From Paracyclopina nana (lineage: Eukaryota > Arthropoda > Copepoda > Cyclopoida > Cyclopettidae), in assembly GCA_019096065.1 (NCBI GenBank), contig JAGUCH010000003.1:1116001-1180000 (forward strand): DNA of 64,000 bases, written 5' to 3'. Under the pieces are notes generated by a model that worked only from the letters and a program-made list of their open reading frames with translations, had not been told where the DNA came from and made no database searches. Both the position numbers and the translations under genes were made by a program. Shown in pieces: positions 35,200 through 45,696 of this stretch (position 1 is the stretch's first letter; the number at the start of each line of letters is the position of its first letter).

Positions 35200-37325
35200 A
35201 CCGTCATGAGATCATGGTGCATCGACTTGCTCTGTCGAGCCAGCACGTCCACTTGGGCTTGTAGGTTCTTGTAGCCCTAATTGTGTTCCTGGAACAGGGT
35301 CTCGCACAGTCGTTGGAGAAGGCCTTGGGGGATGTCCGGTGCGGCGTCGTCAGCCTTCCCGTCTCCCGCTGAGCCGGCGGCGGCCGTAGCATACTTGGGC
35401 GGTGCATCCTCATCCTCACCATCGTCATTGGAGCTGCCCAAGTTAGCCAGGCAGAAGGCTTGAGTGGTCCCGCCCCGGGGTGGTGACGTCCTCGCCTGGA
35501 GGGCCGCTCGTCGTCACTGTCGCCCCTGGGAAGAGGATCCGGTCTTGCCTCAGATTGGTCACCATTCTCCATGTCATCTTCTCCATCAAGAATGCCGTGT
35601 GCCAAACCGCCAACAGCATCCACCACCCTAAGCCACGCCAGCGGTATAAGACCACCATGCGCAGCAGAGCTCCGAGGATCAGTCTCAGGAGGCCCACCGT
35701 AATGAGGAATCCTGTGAAGTACAAGTAGCACTTCCCTGCCAAGCTGAAGAAGGGGATGATGGCACTTCCCACATGGTCGACCATCTGATCAATGTCTCCC
35801 TGAGACCAGAAGGTGGTGGAGCGGCTGCCAGTGATGAGCGAGTTGTGAAGCACGTTGCTGGTGATCATGTTGACGACAGCCCCCCTGGCTGCTGAGGAGG
35901 TGGAGATAGAGGATGTGGTTGGCCTGCCGCTTGGCTGAGAAACACCTCCACCCAGTCCACGGCTGACGTCGTATTGATGATTACGAGGAGCAGCATCCAA
36001 CATGGGGTTGAGCTGGGCATTTGATGGGCGTGATGGAGTTGCATGGGACAATGCTGGGCCGGTCCGTCAGGATGAACAACAGCAGGTCCGCGAAGCGAGT
36101 CTCGCGGTTCACCCATACCGCGATCTCTTGGGTGCAGTTGTTGATGGACCAGGTGACTGCCTGCACCGGGTAGCACGAGGTCACATTGGCCACTGCTCCG
36201 GCCCGGGTGACGAGGTGACCTGGCCCATGACTGTTCAGGGTAGCATACGTTGACGACCCCGAGGCAATGCTCTGCAACTTATAACATATCAATTCCTGCA
36301 GAAACTTTGAACCGGTCCTGGATGTGCAATGCATGTTGAGGGTGAACGAGTGCCAGTTGGGTTTGGATATTGGCCCCGTCCATGTCTTCCTGGTGCAGAT
36401 ACTTGGCCTGAAGGGGCCCCATCTCCAGGTTCGATCAACAGCATCACGAAGTCTCTCAACTGCGTGGTGAATAGCTTCTGCTGGCACATTGACTGCGCGC
36501 CCTTGAGGGCAGATCCGGTAAATCGGGACTCCTCCTCAGGGGCTAGCAGGAGGAGGTCGCCAAGGTGCCCAGTTCCTCCCAGCGAGCTGGTGGCATTTCG
36601 ATGGGGGAAGAGCACCGCAGGTCCCTGGTAGACTTCACTCAGTTGATCCTCACAGCGTGGAGACTTGCGTTGGGCCACACGATCATGCCCTCGGCGTCGT
36701 CCTGCACGATGAGGTCCTGGAAGTTCGCGGTCAGGTGGTTGGAGAACACCACCCGCCCGTTAGCCGTGTTCAACTTCCCGTAGATGGGCTCGACCAAGGC
36801 GTGGATCGTGGTGGTCTCATTTGATTTGTAGAAGGTCACGTCCCCGCTGGTGAAGGTGGTCGCGGTGCACTTGTGGTCCTTGTCCAAGACTCCCTTGGAG
36901 AAGTATGAGAGCAACATCGGGTTGTTCAGCGCCACCGCTACCTTCTTGTTCTCCACAATCAGGTAGTGCTTTTCGGTGGCCTCTTGGTAAGCTTGTGGAG
37001 TCACCAAGTAGGGCTTGTTGACGTCCGTCATCTGACTGCCGTAACTGATGCTCTCTCGTACCCACACCTAGTCACAAGCTCTGGCTGACTTAGATTGATG
37101 GCCTCGTGGATTGCATCGGGGTGTGCGCAGTCGTAGGTTGTGAACAAGGCCGCTTTAGCCTCAGGCTTATACAGGTCTGCGCTTCTACCTGCCAAGGATT
37201 TGACCTTGGAGGATGGCTTCCAGTGCCACCTCATTGAGGAGGACCCAGTAGCCATACATGAAGAGGGCCAGCAGCAGAAAAGAAGCGTTGCACCACATTG
37301 GCATGGGCATGGTTAGCGTTCATAT
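35200..37325 (-). pseudogene. Envelope-like region of the retroelement, broken
   Basis: Consecutive overlapping open frames on the minus strand (37028-37255, 36639-37067, 36289-36678, 35981-36487, 35443-36051) shift frame several times. A hydrophobic signal-like segment lies near 37250-37310, several Asn-x-Ser/Thr sites follow, and a strongly hydrophobic segment near 35640-35730 looks like a transmembrane anchor with a charged tail after it. Position after integrase and before the 3' LTR supports an env-like gene. It is not functional as it stands. Family assignment is inferred from topology and place only. Confidence 0.5.
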
Positions 37326-38050
37326 TTGGTACTGTTGGCTAGATTATTGTGATAGTTAGCAACTCAGACTGTAAGAGAGAGAGAGTAGAGTGTGAGTGTT
37401 ATGTAAAACTGTAACTCGTGCGACCAAAATACTGAAGTTTTGTACATGAGTTCAACATAAAAACATTTTGTTTTGTGGTGATGCAATGCACCCCCCCAAA
37501 CTTCGTGTTGAGGGAGCACCAATATGTCCCGATTACTTATTAAACACTTATCTGCATTGTTTGTGGTGTTAATGGTCTTGTCATCTTGCATGGTGTTGTC
37601 TTTGTTGTCATTGAGTTAGCTGGGAACTCAAGGACATCATACTCAAGTACCGTGGGGTCATGATTGAACTGTGGTATTGGGTCGTCTCTGGTATGAGGGA
37701 ACATGTATTCCCGGGTTAGTGGGCGCCATTGCAGACTCGAAAGAATGGGCAACTCCTCCATTGGTGCAGTTTCCACTTTTATCGCTGTTTTTAGGTACTC
37801 GTAGACTTATGTCTATCATGTCGAAGTCCATGTTGTCCTTGGGAGGTGCAGAAGGTTTTTCAACTGCAAATTTGGTGGTAGTGAGTTTGTTGATTGTTTC
37901 TCAATAGTCCAGGGCCTTTGTCGTGGGGTGAAAGCCTGTTTGTCCGCTAGTTGGATGCGCTTAGCAGATGTTTGGCATCAACCTGTTTCCGTTGCTTGCT
38001 CGCTGGGAATCCCCAAAGATGAGGTCTGAGTTGGTGGTAGGCTGCCGTTC
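37326..38050 (-). other. Retroelement spacer between integrase and env-like region
   Basis: Contains a short (ga)n run near 37372-37385 and no clear domain. Fragmentary frames on the minus strand may be the decayed integrase C-terminus. Confidence 0.4.
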
Positions 38051-38054
38051 AACA

Positions 38055-38700
38055 CTATCTTATATGGGGCCAGACCAGTTGACCGATTTTCGGTAATGCT
38101 TGTAGGGGGCAGGACAACCAGGGTGAAGGGCACCACTCTGCCCATTGGGCGTAGTGCCCTGTGATCATCTTATGAATGAGTTCTTTAAGGTTTCGATGAT
38201 GTCGCTCCACCAGAATGCTCCGAGGTTCGCAGGACATCGTGGTTGTGGCCTTGATACCCAGAGCAGCGCACACCACACCTGTTTCATTAGATGGGTCTTG
38301 AAATGCGTGCCTTAACCGGTGTGCAGCCATTCTGGCAACCAGAACTTGCATGGAAAAGCCTCTATCCACACATTACACATGCATTTTTGTGAATGATGCT
38401 GACTGGAGATCTTGAAGGGTCTCATATAATCAAGGCTGGAATCGCCAGTTCTGTTGTCGGCAGAGCGATCATGACTAGACAACCTCATCAGCTCTCTTTG
38501 CCATCCATGGGAAATAAAAGTAATAAAAGTGCTGGGCTGTCCTGTGTAACAGGGTTTCCTTCCTTGGCGCCCGGTGGTCTCGTGATTATGCAGCAGGCTG
38601 GCTTCTTCCCATTTGCTTGGCACGACCAGCCAGGAAAATGAATCGGCCTTGGTGCCTTGGAGCTGCAATGCCCTTTGCTGATCCAGAGGTGAGCTGTCAA
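38055..38700 (-). pseudogene. Integrase remnant
   Basis: The frame 38055-38369 contains an integrase-core-like stretch with LGIKATTT, LVERHHRNLKELI and MITGHYAQWAEW, where family members read 'T.Y.P..NG..ER.HR.LK..L'. A second frame (38312-38668) precedes it. Frames are interrupted, so no full core domain is encoded. Confidence 0.6.
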
Positions 38701-39037
38701 ACTAATCTAGTAGGACCCTATCGCGGGCTGAAGCAGCTTCCAAGGGCTCGCAATGGGGTTTGTCGCAGCTGCGCTAGTTTACGCAAGGTGACAAGGTCAT
38801 CATCTTCTTCCTGGGCCTCCGCCCAAAGTTCTGGCTTTGTGGGGATGAGCTTAGGTTTGCTACTCTGAAGAAGTCATCGTTGGAGACCTCTGAGCTGGGG
38901 TGATTGCTGGCCCGATCAAGGGCGGGGCCTGGCTCAGGGAATCTGCGTTGCTGTGTTTGGTGCCGGTTCAATGCACCATTTCGAAGTCCTAATTGGAGAT
39001 GGTACCGAGCAATCTGGCTAGCATGCTGGTGGGGGGA

Positions 39038-39395
39038 TCAGCTTCCTAGCCCCATAAAGGATGACCCTTTCCTTGCTGCCTTGAACTTGCAACAGCAAAG
39101 CCCCCACAGCTCCGTTCTCCTGCTAGAAACCAGTGTCCAAGATGAACATGTTAGGTGACACGAAGTCAGGGCAAGCCAGCACCAGGGTCGACACAAGGCG
39201 TCGTATATTCTCCCCAAAGGCTTCTCGATACTCTTGAGTAGGCGGGTAGGTGTGCATAGCTGCTGTGCCATTATCCCTCAAGAGCTTGGCACTCAGATGG
39301 GCGGTGACATGCTGGTACTTCTCGATGCAAGCCTGATAGTAGTTGGCCTTGCCCACGAACACTTTCAATAGCTTGCGGGTGTTGGCAAGGGCCAT
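39038..39395 (-). pseudogene. RNase H-proximal pol remnant
   Basis: The frame 39123-39395 has the RT-connection pattern (LLKVFVGKANYYQACIEKY, then YREAFGENIRRLVSTLVLAC and the start of an RNase H strand). It continues brokenly toward 39038. The family reads FLGLANYYRRFI here. Confidence 0.6.
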
Positions 39396-40388
39396 TTGCA
39401 GATCAGGTCAACGTAGGCTGGCACGACCTCCAGTCCCTTGGGCGTGACAACATGCCCCGAATAGCTTACTTGGGTCTGGAACACGTGGCACTTGGACAGC
39501 TCAAGCAGTAGGCCGGCCTTTTGGTGGTCTTGCAGCACAACCCGCAGGTTGTGAAGGTGTGACTCAAAGTCAGGGGAGTAGACCAGGCAATCGTCCAAGT
39601 TTGGAAGAGCTACATCTCCCATGACACTCCCTCTAATACTAGGCATTAGAGCCGGCTGTAAGTCTTGGGGGCATTGGTGAGCCCACATGGCATCTTCAGA
39701 AAAGGGTGGGAGCCATCTCTGATTGAGAAGGTGGTCTCCTCCATGTCCCCAGGCTTGATGGGCACCACATTGAAGGGCTTGACAGCCTCCAGGGGTGGAG
39801 AAGACGGTAGAGCGGCCAATTGGCTCAGATTATCCCGAACATCCTCGATCGGGTTGGATTCGACAACAGTGGCCTTGTTGGGCTCGCGATAATCCAGGCA
39901 CGGCAGGAGGCTCCCGTCCCTTTTTCCGAATGTGGACTTGTGGGGTGGACCACAGCAAGGAGGTTGGGGTGATGACCTCTTGTCCAACCCCTTTTGGGTC
40001 TTCTCCTTTAAAGAGGCTTCCACGCTGGGATTGATTGGCGTAGATGAATATTGATTGGCCTGGTTACAGGCTTGAGGTCGATGGCGTGTTCTACCAGCTT
40101 GGTCTGGCCAGAACGACCGTCGAAGGGTAAGGCCCCTAGATACGCAGTGAGGAGTGAGGCAGCGGCCTTCAACTGCCCGGGGTCCCTCCGGATGAGGTCG
40201 TTTTCTTCCAGCTTGTAGGCCCGTATGGCGAACTCAATTTTCTCTTGCGGGCCAGCATCGGGAGGTGGTCCCTTGTAGGGCTGGCCCTCCACGTCCCGTC
40301 GGGGTGGATAGCTTGTACTTGCGGCTCTGGACCCTTGTAGGGCCGACGGCCGGAGGCACATACTCCCGGAGGGTGCCGTAGCAAACAC
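39365..40388 (-). pseudogene. Reverse transcriptase remnant
   Basis: Overlapping frames 40008-40388, 39646-40023 and 39365-39688 cover an RT domain: FGKRDGSLLPCLDYREPNKA, MPCGLTNAPKTYSRL, then NLDDCLVYSPDFESHLHNLR and LLLELSKCHVFQ. The catalytic box reads NLDD where the family has YLDD, and the domain is broken by frameshifts, so the enzyme is unlikely to work. Confidence 0.75.
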
Positions 40389-40763
40389 CTCCTTTCACCT
40401 GCAGAGAGTAATCCAGCTAGTTTGACAATTCACCATCAGGTGTCCTCCTGCGGCTGGCTGACCCACTACGCATGGCCAAGGAGCCAGCTGGGTCTCCTCA
40501 GCAACTGGCCTCAGCTTCGGGCGCTGCTTACTTGGCCTTCCCATGGGGCCACTGGGTCGCGACGGCTGCAACCAGGACCGCGGTGCACCGTGGGACCGTA
40601 GTGGGTCATGTCACATGGATGGCAGATCCCATGGTTGGGGTGTCAGCAGCGTCGTGCAAGGCTCCGACAATCGGGAGGTACTTGGCATGGATCTGGAGGG
40701 CACCTTGAGAATGAAGCTTATTGATGTGATGATGGCTCTGGAAAGGCCCACACATGTTGAAGT

Positions 40764-41072
40764 CTATGGACGGCTGTGTACTACCGTGGGCCGGATAGAG
40801 AACATATGAGGGTGCTTTCCGATCTGGACTCTCAGGGGCTGTCCGAGCTCTCCCAACACTTGCGGCCGGTGCCGCTTGTGGGCAGTGCCCACCACGGTCA
40901 TGTCGCAGAGGGGCCATAGGTTGTGTGGCAGGACCCCAAAGCATTGGGCTAAGGCCTCAGAAATGCAGGTATGCCAGCTATGGCCGCTGTCAACTAGGGC
41001 ACGGGTCTTGATCCAGCCAATACGCACAGGTACCCGTGCTGTAAAATTGTTTATGTTCGGTGATGTGATCAA
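40764..41072 (-). pseudogene. Retropepsin-like protease remnant
   Basis: One open frame carries ALVDSGHSWHTCISEALAQC, the D-S/T-G active-site box of retroviral aspartic proteases, placed between gag-like and RT regions. The second half of the fold is not clearly conserved. Confidence 0.6.
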
Positions 41073-41128
41073 GGGCAGCTAGCAGGAGGGATATTAGAGA
41101 GGCTCGGTCAGAACCCTCTACAACCGGG

Positions 41129-42386
41129 TCAGTTGTTTCCTGCCAGCGTGGCCCACGTGGGCTCTGCCTCGCCCTTGGGCCTTGCTTCACAAATCTCGTT
41201 GACCCTGGGGTTGCTGGTTGTTGGTGGTCCGGGGCTGAGTCCTGGCTTGCGGTCACCCTCAATACAATACTTGAGATGGAGCGCTCTTGCATGCCGAGGA
41301 CCGTTGTTGCTGCTGGCTCTCAGCCCGGTACCCTTTGTTGGTTTTGGGGTTGTAGCGTTTGTTGGGCTCGTCCCGGTCAAGGGCCCGGCATTCAGCTTAC
41401 CAATGACCCTTCCTCTCTCAGTAGTAGCAGATAATTTTGGTGTCGGCATCAGACAAGAGCATAGCGGAGACTTGGCCTTTGCCCAGCCCAATGGACAACA
41501 AATACTCTGCCTGGCAAGCCGCCTCTAGGGCCTCAACCATGGTGGCAACTTGTGCCCCAAGATGCCCGCCACTACGTCCTTCCTGTACATCTTAATGACA
41601 AGATGCGTACGGGGTCCAGGGCGAGTTAGGGCCTGGCCCTCACAAGGATGCTCCACAGGCGGCATGCCACTGAGGGATGGCCTGGTCAGACCACTGCTGG
41701 GCGGTTTCCAGCACAATGTGAGCCGCCTGAGATGAGGTAACCATGGCTTACACGTCTAGCAAGTGTATGAAGGTGAAAGCCTCATTGTCAAGGCGTAGAG
41801 GTCAACCTCATTGACCGTTTGCAGTGCCATGCCTACCAAGGCGTGCTTGGTCTCCATATTCTTGGTCGCCTTTGTTGCTTGCAACCCCAAGAAGGTAGCC
41901 TCGACAGGTAGGTGGGATGTGAGCCACTTATCGGCCTCAGTTTCCTCAAACTTCCTAGCTTGCATTTCCGCCAAGATTGGACAGCTGCTGCCTTGGCTTC
42001 CAAATGGCAGGTCCCAGCCTCCAGCCAGAGCAGCTCTACTCCCTGTTGTTGGGTATGGAGGTCGGCCTGGCGCTGGGCCTTGAGCCCTTGCATGAGCGGA
42101 AGCATCATTACTTGCATATCGGCGGGAACAGCAGCCGCGTTCTCGGGGCCCCGGCCAGGAGCCTTCCTGAGGCGAGCAGCCCAGAGCCCCCTGCGCATCT
42201 AGATCCTCCACAATTGCTGCTGTGGGCCTTGAAAGCACCGCCGCTGGGTGGTAAGTCGGGGGCCTCGTTTGCAGAGGAGGAGTGCAGCGGCGAAGGCTGA
42301 TATCTAGTGCTCAAAAGTAACGTAGCATAGTTAATGAAGAAGCAAGAGTGGGTGTGGTAGCCTTGGGAGACCCCAGAGAGCTGCAC
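41129..42386 (-). pseudogene. Gag-like region with ruined zinc knuckle
   Basis: At 41388-41429 the minus strand shows a CCHC knuckle spacing (C-x2-C-x4-H-x4-C, around YY, ERKG and H), but the second Cys codon is TGA and a TAA follows the His. Upstream, toward 42386, several Ala/Gln-rich helical frames fit a gag capsid region but cannot be assigned residue by residue. Confidence 0.5.
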
Positions 42387-42399
42387 ACAACCCCTCCAA

Positions 42400-45027
42400 T
42401 CTGATCACTCTTTTCAGTGTCATTGGATCAGCGCAACGGCTGCTCTCACGGCCAGCAGGGGATTTCTGGCCCCTCTGACACTCTCGAGATTGTTTACGCG
42501 ATCTGGTTTATGACCGGAGATTTAGACGGCCAATTTTAACTATTTGGCTATTAGCGGAGCTTCATTAGCGACAGGATGCGAGATTTAGTTTACAACTTCT
42601 TGCAGCTGCAAACAGCAGTCGATCTCCCTTGTTACTAAGAGTAACCTTGGGAATTTGGCCATAAAGAGGCCAGCAGCTTGGTCTGTTTGCGACCGTATTT
42701 GCGCAACACAATGCTAGGTCTCAGAGTGACCATTTATGGCCATATTTTGTGCCTGACAATATCAAATCTCGAAAGTGACCGTGAACGCATTAGCGATAAG
42801 CAGTTGAGCCGACCCATCTACGGGTCAAGGGATTAACTTCCCTATTAGTACATTGCTCAGTGATCCTTGACCGATCCTCAAGAGCCAAGCCTTTTCCGGC
42901 CTTCGCCTTGCGGCCCGCCGCTGGGGTCCGCCTGACGGCTTCCCGAGGTATGCTTCTCGGGGGTAATCGATAGTCGTGGCCTGATTTCTTTTGACTGCGC
43001 GCGCGCACAGTATTTGGGAGCGTGTAGTTAGTTGTTGTTTATTGATCTTAATGCAATCATTAACATGAATCGTTCTGACAAATGCGCGTTTTTCTGCAAA
43101 GTAACGCGGCCTCCCTGCCAAGGCTTCAACCCAACCAGAAATTCTGAGCCCTCATACACCAAAAAAACTCTCAGTGAAACTTATACGTTTTATCAACATT
43201 GAGCTCCTGTCACCACGTAACACCAACTGCATTGACACCTAGATAAAATCAAAAACACCCATTTTCCTTGTCACTTTCGATTTTTTTCCAATTTTTTTAC
43301 ATAGGTGGTATGGAAGTCAATGTTACGCAACGACATAAACTCAACCCGGTAAAACGAAGGAGTGCTAACACGTTACAATAACTTTCAGAAAACTTGGGAA
43401 AATTTCTGGTTGGGAATGGTGGCCTTGTTGCGAGGGCGAGGCTGTGATGGCGACTCAGGTGTCCAGCGATCTTGCTGCCTGAGGGCCCGTGCTCTCCTGG
43501 TGATGCCCGCCATTCTCTGTGGCGCAGCCTCAGTCGAGGACAAGCGAGGTGGTTCTGGCGACTCAGGTGTACAGCGATCTTGCTGCCTGAGGGCCTGTGC
43601 TCTCCTGGTGATGCTCGCCATTCTCTGTGGCGGCCTCAGCCGAGGAAAAGCTTGCTCGGCGTACGATAGCCGGCTGGCAGCGTATTCGCGATTTTCTGCT
43701 AAAGTGTCGCGATGCCTACTGCCACAACACCTCCAAGTGACCCGGGCATACGACCTCGAGGGGCGCGCCCGGCCTCGACCTGGGGTGGATATTGTACTTT
43801 CTGCTCTCCAGACGAGGGCACTCGACTGGCGCAAGCAACGACTCGCTGTCGGCCGTGCTGGTGGCTTTGATAATTGCCTGGGGTGTGGCCTTCTTGCCAC
43901 GCCCGTTCAGGCGGTCTTTAACCATATTGCTGTCCCTTATTTGCGGGTGGTTCATTGGTGTCTCGTATTCGCGTTTTTCTGCTAGAGTGACGCGATTCCT
44001 ACTGTTACTACATCTCTGGTGACCCGGGGGTTGTGCGACCTCTCTCAATAGTGGTGCGCCCCGGCCTCGACCCAGAGATGGGGTATCTTGGCATACTTTC
44101 AGCCATACTTTCCACATTGTAAAAGCTGATTTTGAATTTATCATGGTAAATGGCACCACCATAGAGTAGTGCATCAGGTTGTGCTTTTAGTGGAAAAGTG
44201 GGGAAAATACTTTTTGCCTCTGCACAGTGGATCAAAAGCCGATTTCACGCACACAGAAATTACGTCAAATCACAGATTTCCGATTTTAGCACCCATTTTT
44301 AGCTTCCAATTTGTAGGACTTTTAGGCTACCTAAAGAGCACAAATTAATGTTAATTGACAGATAAAGGTTTAAATTTGGTGAAGAACTCATAATTTTTGG
44401 GCAAAAGTTGATTTTGACGAATTATGCAGAGCAGCAACTTTGCACAATTTGAGCAGAAATTGGCTCTCCCATAACTTTTATTCCAAATGACTCCAATTGA
44501 GTGACCAAGTCGAGGAAGTCAAGCTTATAGCATAAATTGAAGAATTGGCTGCTCTTACTTGCTCTCCTGGTTGCCAGGATGGCATATTTTTAGCTTACCG
44601 CTAATAAGAAAAAGGTGCTATGTTGATTTTGCGACTTTTTCCGTATGCGTGAAATGAAATCAGCAAACAAACCCACTGTGCTCTGGAGTGAACGCATGTG
44701 TAGTGGCTTTTCACACTAGACAGGATGGCCAGGTGTGGCTATTTATAGCTAAGTGGCTATTTTTTTGCTTTGTTTACTACAATTTTGGCTACAGTGATTT
44801 AGGCCGAATAGCCATAGCCATTTGTGGCCACTTTTAGTCTTTTCCTTCAAAGATAACCGAATGTGGCTTTTTTTGGAAGATTTTCAAATGTTCTGGTCAC
44901 CCTGCTACTAGGGCGTTGTCGCCGCCATTGTTCCTTTGTTCCTGTTGTTGTTGTATTGCTCTATGGTCCTCTTTTTACCTCTAGCAGCGTTCTTGGGAGC
45001 AAAGGTGTCGAAAAACTCGGGGAGTTG
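42400..45027 (-). other. Long leader of the retroelement
   Basis: 2.6 kb between the gag-like region and the primer-binding site, without a recognisable domain. It contains a 108-bp direct duplication (copies starting at about 43449 and 43557, shared ggcgactcaggtgt). The 43362-43985 plus-strand frame follows this duplication and is not considered a gene. Confidence 0.5.
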
Positions 45028-45044
45028 TCCTCAGCACCGAGCCA
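45028..45044 (-). other. Candidate primer-binding site
   Basis: On the minus strand, three bases after the 5' LTR, the sequence reads tggctcggtgctgagga. It starts TGG, the complement of a tRNA CCA end. The tRNA species is not identified. Confidence 0.4.
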
Positions 45045-45047
45045 ACT

Positions 45048-45246
45048 TGTAGGAGGTTCGCATAGACCCCCCGAGGGTGACACGTACGCCCGCGGGTAGC
45101 GATGGAAGAACTTGCTACTAGAAACTAGTCGAGGTGTTTACTCGAGTGCGTCCGTTTATTAACTGCTTCTGTACAATTAGCTTCACCGGGACGTCGCGCC
45201 CGCTGCGCGTCTGCGAGCACGCCCGTCTACCCGTGTTCCTGCTACA
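45048..45246 (-). repeat. 5' LTR
   Basis: 199 bp; by eye identical to 34837-35035, which implies very recent insertion or gene conversion. It is followed on the plus strand by the CTAT target duplication and then the resumed Myb-like exon. Confidence 0.93.
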
Positions 45247-45621
45247 CTATTGACTGGAGTGAAGCTCTTCGAAAATTTCCCAGTTGCACCAAGAGCTACT
45301 TGTTTAATGTTTGCGCACCTTGCCGTAAAGCAGGTGTGATCAAGCCATTGTACCAAATCGCATCCGATCATTTGAAGGTTTTGAAAAAGGAGAAGAAAAT
45401 TACAATTGACAGAAGAATAGCTATTGCCGAGGCATTTGATGAGCTTCGAGGAGTTAAGCCTATGAGTGAGTCTGTGTCAATGATTCTAGCAAAACCGAGG
45501 TGAGCCAGCCAACTATGGCCCTCTCAAAATATGCGGACTGTTACACATCACAATTTACAGACAGATAACAGGTGCGCATCCTGGATATGAAGCATATTTT
45601 GGGGGGTTGATTAGACTTTAA
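45247..45621 (+). pseudogene. Myb/SANT-like protein, 3' part after LTR insertion
   Basis: Reading resumes in the frame of 33533-34836 once the element and one CTAT are removed (first full codon GAC at 45252). It gives DWSEALRKFPSCTKSYLFNV, which looks like the end of a third Myb repeat, then a basic region and EAFDELRGVKPMSESVSMIL. A donor at 45500 (GAG|gtgag) and an acceptor ending 45560 join a last exon 45561-45621 ending in TAA. The poly(A) region converges on ERMP1. See the 5' part for the whole gene. Confidence 0.72.
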
Positions 45622-45696
45622 TCAAGCTCTAAAAGTAACAACAGTGTGACAAATCAAAGTGCGTATAAAAGTGCGAAATCGTGTGTGAGATCACAA

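Larger units (their letters stand above)
34837..45246 (-). mobile_element. Ty3/Gypsy-type LTR retroelement with env-like region, decayed
   Basis: 10.4-kb element in minus orientation, bounded by two 199-bp LTRs (TGTAGCAGG ... CTCCTACA read on the minus strand) that appear identical and by a CTAT target duplication (34833-34836 and 45247-45250). Order along the minus strand: 5' LTR, candidate primer-binding site, long leader, gag-like region, protease, reverse transcriptase, RNase H region, integrase, env-like region, polypurine tract, 3' LTR. All coding parts carry frameshifts and stops. The order PR-RT-RH-IN-env fits an errantivirus-like member of Metaviridae. It sits inside an exon of the Myb-like gene. 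Confidence 0.88.

Noticed and set aside
35200-42300. Plus-strand open frames across the retroelement
   Set aside because: The minus strand carries the PR, RT and IN motifs and the polypurine tract; the plus-strand frames are shadows.
43362-43985. 207-codon plus-strand frame
   Set aside because: Lies in the retroelement leader, follows a 108-bp duplication, and shows no domain.
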